NCBI GenBank assembly: GCA_003217735.2
Contig: CP031591.1
Span: forward strand, 1 to 64,000
Direction: 5' to 3'
DNA length: 64,000 bases
DNA from: Marinibacterium anthonyi
GTDB taxonomy: Bacteria > Pseudomonadota > Alphaproteobacteria > Rhodobacterales > Rhodobacteraceae
Within the stretch, counting starts at the first letter, position 1. Each line of letters starts with the position of its first letter. Both the position numbers and the translations under genes were made by a program. The notes below the pieces were generated by a model. It saw only the letters and a program-made list of their open reading frames with translations, was not told where the DNA came from and searched no databases. Of this stretch, positions 59,538-64,000 are shown one piece after another.

Positions 59538-60977
59538 TCATTCTGCCGGAACCCAGGGCCGGTTATAGGCTGCCACGCGCCAATCACCGTGTTCGATGAA
59601 CCGGGGGGCGCTCCCGGTTTCCAGCGCCTCGGCTGCGGCGTTCAGCGCCTCGGGCGATGTCTCGGGCCAGGCGCCCGTTTCGATCCGTTCGACCAGGGTC
59701 TCGACGATGGCCGTGCTTTCGGCAGCCGTGAACTCGCAATGGCCCGTGCCCTGGACCAGCGACTGCCGATACAGATCGCCGGTACCCTGCTCCTGCACCA
59801 GCGCGTCGTAGCCTTCCATCAGCGTGTAGGGAATGGCCCAGTCGCCCAGCATGTGGATGCGGATCGCCGGAACCTGCAGATCGCCGGTCGTCGTGCGCCC
59901 GTCTGCGGCCCAGAAATCGCGCGCATAATCCGAGGCCGCGATGCGGGGGGCGGCGTCGATCCTGGCAATGTCGGCCTGAAGGTCCAAACCGGCCTGTTCG
60001 TAGAGCGCCTCAACCGTCCGCGCCATCGCGGGTGCGGCATTCTGGTAGAAGGCGGCATAGTCGACCCCCTCGTTCCCGGAAAGTTGCTGCCCCGATGCGG
60101 CGTTTTCGAACAGAAGCCGCGAGGACCCGCCAACATTACCGCCGATGCGCAGCGCCGAGGCCACGATCATGTCGGCCATGGCGCCGGCATCCGCGGTGTC
60201 GGGTAGTTCGGTCCCCTCGACCATCCACGGCGACCACTGTCCGATGGCGAAGGCAAGCGCCAGCCGCGCGCGGCCCTCCGGGCTTTCGCCCGCCGTTTCG
60301 ATGGCGGCCATCCAGGACGCACGGATCGCGTCAAGGCTGCGCTCGCCACCCGCTCCGGCATTGGGCAGGCCGACGATGGCGAGATCGCTGGCCGGACCGT
60401 GCCCAGCGGCCTCATAGCTTTCGCCCAGCAGGGTCTGCATGGCGAACCAGCCATCCAGGAAACTGCTCATGATCCAGACCGGCGTATGGGCGGCAAGCAC
60501 GGCGGCACCGTCGATCCTGTCCGGGTAATCCTCGGCCGAAGCGAGGCTGTCGAGCCCTCCGCCAGAACAGCCGTATTGCAGCACCATGTCAGGAGCGCGC
60601 TCCAGGTCCGTGAAAATGTCCTGAACAGCTTGTAGATTCAGGATTTCACGCTGCGGATCGTATTGCCACAGGCGCAGCGGGTGCCGGGCGAGCCCGGCGA
60701 AGGCATAGCCACGACCGAGCAGGTCGTCATACCGCTGGACCGCTGACGCGACCGAAACGTTGCTGGCGAAATCCAGATCCCTGAGTAGTCGACCATTCCA
60801 GTTCTCGGGCACGCGGATCAGCCATGCCGTCCCGTCCGGCAGGGTTCCCGCATGTTCGTTGAAGGCGGGCTGCTCCTGCGCCGACGCGAGCGGGGCGAAG
60901 CCCGCGGTCAGAGCGAGGCAAAGCACCACCATTCCGGTCCGCGAACGCGGGCCGGCCAAATTGGCTGTCCGTGACAT
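59538..60977 (-). CDS. Secreted alpha/beta-hydrolase
   Basis: 479 residues with a signal peptide (MSRTANLAGPRSRTGMVVLC, then LALTAGFAPLASAQ; cleavage likely after ASA). The nucleophile elbow is YGCSGGGLDS (G-x-S-x-G). The late GTGHCEF supplies the histidine, and an Asp in HMLGDWAIPYT may complete the triad. It resembles exported esterases or tannase-like hydrolases; the substrate is unknown. The start at 60977 follows GGAGG by about six bases. The gene stands alone between IS elements. Confidence 0.82.
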   Translation of the reverse strand: MSRTANLAGPRSRTGMVVLCLALTAGFAPLASAQEQPAFNEHAGTLPDGTAWLIRVPENWNGRLLRDLDFASNVSVASAVQRYDDLLGRGYAFAGLARHPLRLWQYDPQREILNLQAVQDIFTDLERAPDMVLQYGCSGGGLDSLASAEDYPDRIDGAAVLAAHTPVWIMSSFLDGWFAMQTLLGESYEAAGHGPASDLAIVGLPNAGAGGERSLDAIRASWMAAIETAGESPEGRARLALAFAIGQWSPWMVEGTELPDTADAGAMADMIVASALRIGGNVGGSSRLLFENAASGQQLSGNEGVDYAAFYQNAAPAMARTVEALYEQAGLDLQADIARIDAAPRIAASDYARDFWAADGRTTTGDLQVPAIRIHMLGDWAIPYTLMEGYDALVQEQGTGDLYRQSLVQGTGHCEFTAAESTAIVETLVERIETGAWPETSPEALNAAAEALETGSAPRFIEHGDWRVAAYNRPWVPAE

Positions 60978-61074
60978 GAATTTCCTCCAGTTTGATGCAG
61001 CGATGAAATCCGGCTCCTCTTCCGGGGAACCATCGCCGGGAAAAAACATAGATAGCTAATTATTAGTGTCAAGG

Positions 61075-62126
61075 GCTCTGATGCACAAATCGGCTTAAGG
61101 CCGAGGTTCCCCTTTCCCCGGACGGACTTATCCCACAGCTTCCGTGACGGGTATTCCGAGCGCGGTGTAGCCGTTCAGGACGGCGATGCGGACCTGGAGT
61201 TCGGCGACCTGTCGGTCGAAGTCCCGTGCCATGAGCCGCTGGCCCAGCAACTTGATACAATGCATCTTTGTCTCGACGCGGCTTCGGCGGTGGTATCCAC
61301 TCCATCGTCGCCAGAGCGCGCGGCCCAGGTATTTCGCCGCGCGCAGGGCCTCATTTCGCGCCACGGCTCCGGCGGTGATCGTCTTCCAGGGCTTCGCGTT
61401 CTTGCGGGGCGGGATGACGGCATGGGCACCGCGATCTGCAATCGCATCGTGGCATTTGCGCGTGTCGTAGGCGCCATCAGCCGTAACGCTACCGATTTCC
61501 TGGTCCTGCGGGATTTGGTCGAGAAGGTGGGTAGGATGGGCGCATCACCGATGTGGCTCCCGGTGACTTCGACGGCCCGGATCTCCAACGTTTCTTCATC
61601 GATCCCAAGGTGGAGCTTGCGCCAGACGCGCCGTTTCGGGCCGCCATGCTTGCGTGCGTGCCACTCGCCTTCACCTTCGACCTTGATCCCGGTGCTGTCG
61701 ATCAGCAGGTGCAACGGCCCCTTGGAGCCGCGGTAGGGGATGTTCACGGCCAAGGTCTTCTGGCGGCGAGATAGCGTGCTGAAGTCGGGCACCGTCCAGT
61801 TCAGGCCGACCAGCCGTAGCAGGCTCTCGACGAACCCGGTCGTCTGCCGGAGCGCCATGCCGAACAGCACTTTCATCGAGAGGCACGTCTGGATAGCGGC
61901 ATCGCTGTAGGTCTGCTGGCGGCCACGCCTGCCTGTCGGCGCGGCATCCCAGCTCATCTCGGGGTCAAACCAGATCGTCAGCGAGCCCCGGCGCTTGACT
62001 GCTTCATTGTAGGCTGGCCAGTTCCTGGTCTTGTAGGTCGGGGGTATGGGTCTGCTCATGCAGCCTGACTAACAGACTGGATTCGCAAGGTGAAACCTTC
62101 ACAGCATTTGCGCAACATGTATAACC
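61075..62126 (-). mobile_element. IS5-family element
   Basis: Left end GGCTCTGATGCACAAATC at 61075. The right end near 62120 carries the related TTGCGCAAAT on the minus strand, but its outermost bases do not match, so that limit is uncertain. It carries one frameshifted transposase gene. Confidence 0.7.
61128..62059 (-). pseudogene. IS5-family transposase with a frameshift
   Basis: The N-terminal frame runs MSRPIPPTYKTRNWPAYNEA to GSHIGDAPILP. The rest (DLLDQIP ... VARNEALRAAKYLGRALWRR ... YHRRSRVETKMHCIK) continues in another frame. The site is near 61527-61533, where CTACCCACCTT should read CTACCCGACCTT by comparison with the fragment at 58658. A lost G is the simplest explanation; programmed frameshifting is possible in some IS5 groups but no slip run is seen. 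Confidence 0.85.
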
Positions 62127-62371
62127 GCCCCTTGCGCAAGAGGGTTTCTGGATCAGTTTCGCGCGGTGTCGGGTGCTGACATGTATCCGGCCTCTGTTGC
62201 GGCCATCATCACGCCGCGGGCCCGTATGGTGTTCGCAGGTCGGGTCCAGATCAAAGCCGCGTGCTCGATGGCACTCTGTTGCGCTCTGGTCCTCCCGATC
62301 CCGTCTCACGACCGTGCGCCAAACGTCTCCTTGCCCTCTTCCGCTCCGACGTCCTCGCGACCAGTGACGGC

Positions 62372-63399
62372 TTACGCCGCAGCGGTCGGAGACTGGTAGG
62401 CGCCGCCTCGGGCCATCAGCGCCCAGACGATCCGCGCCATTTTGTTCGCCAGCGCGACCCGCACCAGCATCGGCGGCTTGCGCGTCAGCATCTCGCCAAG
62501 CCATGTGCCCGGCCGGGCAGCGGCATGAACATGCCGCTTGATGATGACGCTGTTGGCCCCGATGATCAGCAATCGCCGCAACGACCGTTCGCCCATCTTC
62601 GTGTTGGCCCCGAGACGCTGCTTGCCTCCTGTGGAATGCTGACGGGGCGTGAGCCCGAGCCAGGCCGCGAAGTCGCGCGCTTTGCGGAACGTCTCGGGGG
62701 GCGGAGCCAGAACCGCTATGGCCGTGGCAATCAGAGGACCTATCCCCGGGACTGTCATCAGGCGCCGCGCCACCTCATTCTCCTTGGCACACCGGGCGAT
62801 CTCGGCATCGAGCTTGCCGATTTCCGCTCCGAGATGGGCGAGTGACGCCACCAACACCTTGAGCGTGGGGATGGCATCGGCAGGCAGACCGCTTTCCGGG
62901 TCTTCCACAATGGCAATCAGCTTCGACATGTTGGCCGCGCGCTGCGGAACGATCATTCCGAACTCGCCCAGATGCCCGCGCAGGGCATTGATGGTCTGGG
63001 TTCGCTGCCGGATAAGCAACTCGCGGATGCGAAAGACCATCGCCGCGCCTTGGGTCTCCTCGCTCTTCACCGGCACGAAGCGCATCGTCGGGCGCGTCGC
63101 CGCCTCGCAGATCGCCTCGGCATCAGCCATATCATTCTTCTGGCGCTTCACGAATGGCTTCACGTAGGCGGGTGGGACCAACCGCACGTCATGCCCGATC
63201 TTCCCGATCTCGCGCCCCCAGAAATGGGCGCCACCGCAGGCTTCCATCGCGACGACGCAGGCCGGCAGCTGTCCAAAGAATGCCAGACCTGATCTCTTCG
63301 CAGCTTCTTGCGCAGCACCGCCCGGCCCGTAGCGTCGGCACCGTGGACCTGAAACACATTCTTCGCCAGATCGAGCCCGACCGTGATAATCTCCGACAT
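62372..63399 (-). pseudogene. Second type of IS110-family transposase, frameshifted
   Basis: Starts MSEIITVGLDLAKNVFQVHG (63399) and reaches KKLRRDQV, then shifts frame near 63281-63294. The body LAFFGQLPACVVAMEACGGA ... KNDMADAEAICEAATRPTMR ... MTVPGIGPLIATAIAVLAPP ... FAAWLGLTPRQHSTGGKQRL is complete. One base is missing (GTCTGG for GTNCTGG). Different from the IS110 at 50084. The end regions 62127-62371 and 63400 onward probably hold its non-coding ends, but I could not fix the borders. Confidence 0.85.
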
Positions 63400-63832
63400 G
63401 ACCGCTCTCCTTTGTGGATCCTTGCAGACCCACCTTGGCACATCGATGCCGTCGGGGGGGCACACCATCAAAGCCGCAAATCCTCATGAAATGCGCGGCC
63501 CGCCTCGGCGTCGTAGCACCGGTAGGCGCAATAGTGCTGCTGCAGGATGGGCGAGGGCGCCCGCCCGCACAGGGTCTTCGTCATGATGTATGTTGCCTTC
63601 GTGAGTGTCGGCATTACCCGGTTTCCAGCGCCGCGGGGGACCGTAACGCCTTCCGCGTCGAGCTTGAGTGGGGGGATAGCAAGCTTTGGTATCTAATCGT
63701 TGACAATCTCCTAGCGAGGGCTTTAAAGATAGATGTCTAAGCTATGTTTCGCAAACCACCGATCCGGCCCCCGTGTTCCGGATGTCGGACGGGAGAGGGG
63801 CGCGACGCAGGGCCAAACGGGAGGACATGATT
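63400..63832. other. Non-coding interval before the TAXI gene
   Basis: About 430 bases. The first part is the upstream end of the IS110; the rest has no supported gene and presumably carries the promoter of the TAXI gene. Confidence 0.4.
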
Positions 63833-64000
63833 ATGCGTTTCACTGCAATCGCGATGGCTGCCGGCCTCGCCGTCTCGGCGACGGCTGGTCACGGCCAATC
63901 GCTCAACCTCACTCTTTCAGGCGGGAACCCGGGCGGCCTTTGGTCGCTGCTGGGCGCCGGCATCGACCGCGCCGCGCAGGTGGCGGACACCTCGGCCGTG
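63833..64000 (+). CDS. TAXI-family TRAP transporter binding protein (partial)
   Basis: The first 56 codons are visible; the gene runs off the window. A signal peptide (MRFTAIAMAAGLAVSATAGH) is followed by SLNLTLSGGNPGGLWSLLGA and GIDRAAQVADTSAV, the N-terminal signature of TAXI solute-binding proteins, which feed organic acids to TRAP membrane subunits. I start at the second ATG (63833) because GGGAGG lies eight bases upstream; the first ATG (63827) is too close to it. Confidence 0.82.
   Translation, partial: MRFTAIAMAAGLAVSATAGHGQSLNLTLSGGNPGGLWSLLGAGIDRAAQVADTSAV

Noticed and set aside
61128-62059. Programmed frameshifting as explanation for the split IS5 transposase
   Set aside because: No A- or T-run slip site is present at the break, and comparison with the related fragment at 58658 points to one missing G.
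1-64000. CRISPR arrays, tRNA or rRNA genes
   Set aside because: No regularly spaced repeat-spacer arrays, tRNA-like folds or rRNA sequences were recognised; the 58.4-kb repeats are too few and in both orientations.

Overview
The window reads as part of a large alphaproteobacterial plasmid, most likely from the Rhodobacteraceae. It opens on repC (repABC-type replication initiator) and carries a very large ParB, plasmid ssb, an H-NS/HvrA-like protein, short RadC, DUF932, DUF2493 and WGR proteins, a strawberry-notch methylase/helicase and a Toprim primase. It also has a VirC1/MobC/VirD2/VirD4 mobilization block. The DNA is GC-rich throughout, so almost every real gene has long open shadows on other frames. 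No rRNA, tRNA or CRISPR array was seen.

Layout. 0-4.5 kb: replication and partition (repC, parB) and two small plasmid genes. 4.9-8.3 kb: a candidate defence or toxin-antitoxin cluster (an sce7726-type nuclease facing a DUF6932 / XRE-ImmA / Beta-protein operon). 8.5-9.7 kb: H-NS-like gene and ssb. 9.8-12.9 kb: a SIR2-type gene cut in two by an IS3-family (IS407-like) element; its reading frame can be restored exactly. 13.1-17.8 kb: DUF932, radC and a run of small plasmid genes. 17.8-20.9 kb: AbiE toxin-antitoxin pair, a repeat peptide and a zinc-ribbon/HEPN-like protein. 21.0-24.2 kb: complete IS66 element with a passenger gene. 24.2-31.7 kb: methylase/helicase, primase, DUF2493 and WGR genes. 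31.8-32.5 kb: FitAB/VapBC module. 32.8-37.9 kb: type I restriction-modification operon. 38.0-40.5 kb: remains of a TcmP/DUF5131 pair, apparently destroyed by an IS3-family element with a deletion. 40.7-41.8 kb: Fic protein. 42.2-49.1 kb: mobilization region with a candidate oriT. 50-58.4 kb: two directly repeated IS110-family copies (one truncated) enclosing a regulated oxidoreductase cluster (AcoR-like regulator, NTF2-flavin monooxygenase fusion, acetoin/diacetyl reductase-like SDR, 2,3-butanediol dehydrogenase-like enzyme). 58.4-63.4 kb: a patchwork of IS remnants, a 239-bp miniature element and a secreted hydrolase. The window ends in the start of a TAXI-type TRAP binding protein.

How it works together. 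The replication, partition, ssb, H-NS and mobilization genes form the plasmid backbone. Three toxin-antitoxin-like promoters each have an inverted repeat overlapping the -35/-10 region, which fits autoregulation. Defence-type genes (sce7726/Beta/ImmA, SIR2, AbiE, type I RM, TcmP/DUF5131, Fic) are dense, and two of these systems have been broken by IS elements. The 51.6-57.3 kb metabolic cluster is IS-flanked cargo that probably handles acetoin, butanediol or a small ketone.

The most unusual signals are non-coding. (1) A folded leader recurs in front of parB, DUF932 and a third plasmid gene, with compensatory base changes, and has looser relatives upstream of two more genes. (2) A second folded leader is shared by ssb and a 54-residue protein gene. 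(3) A three-way-junction-like element lies before the DUF2493 gene. (4) A miniature transposon has TGTCGC ends and five 16-bp binding-site-like repeats, three in one direction and two in the other.
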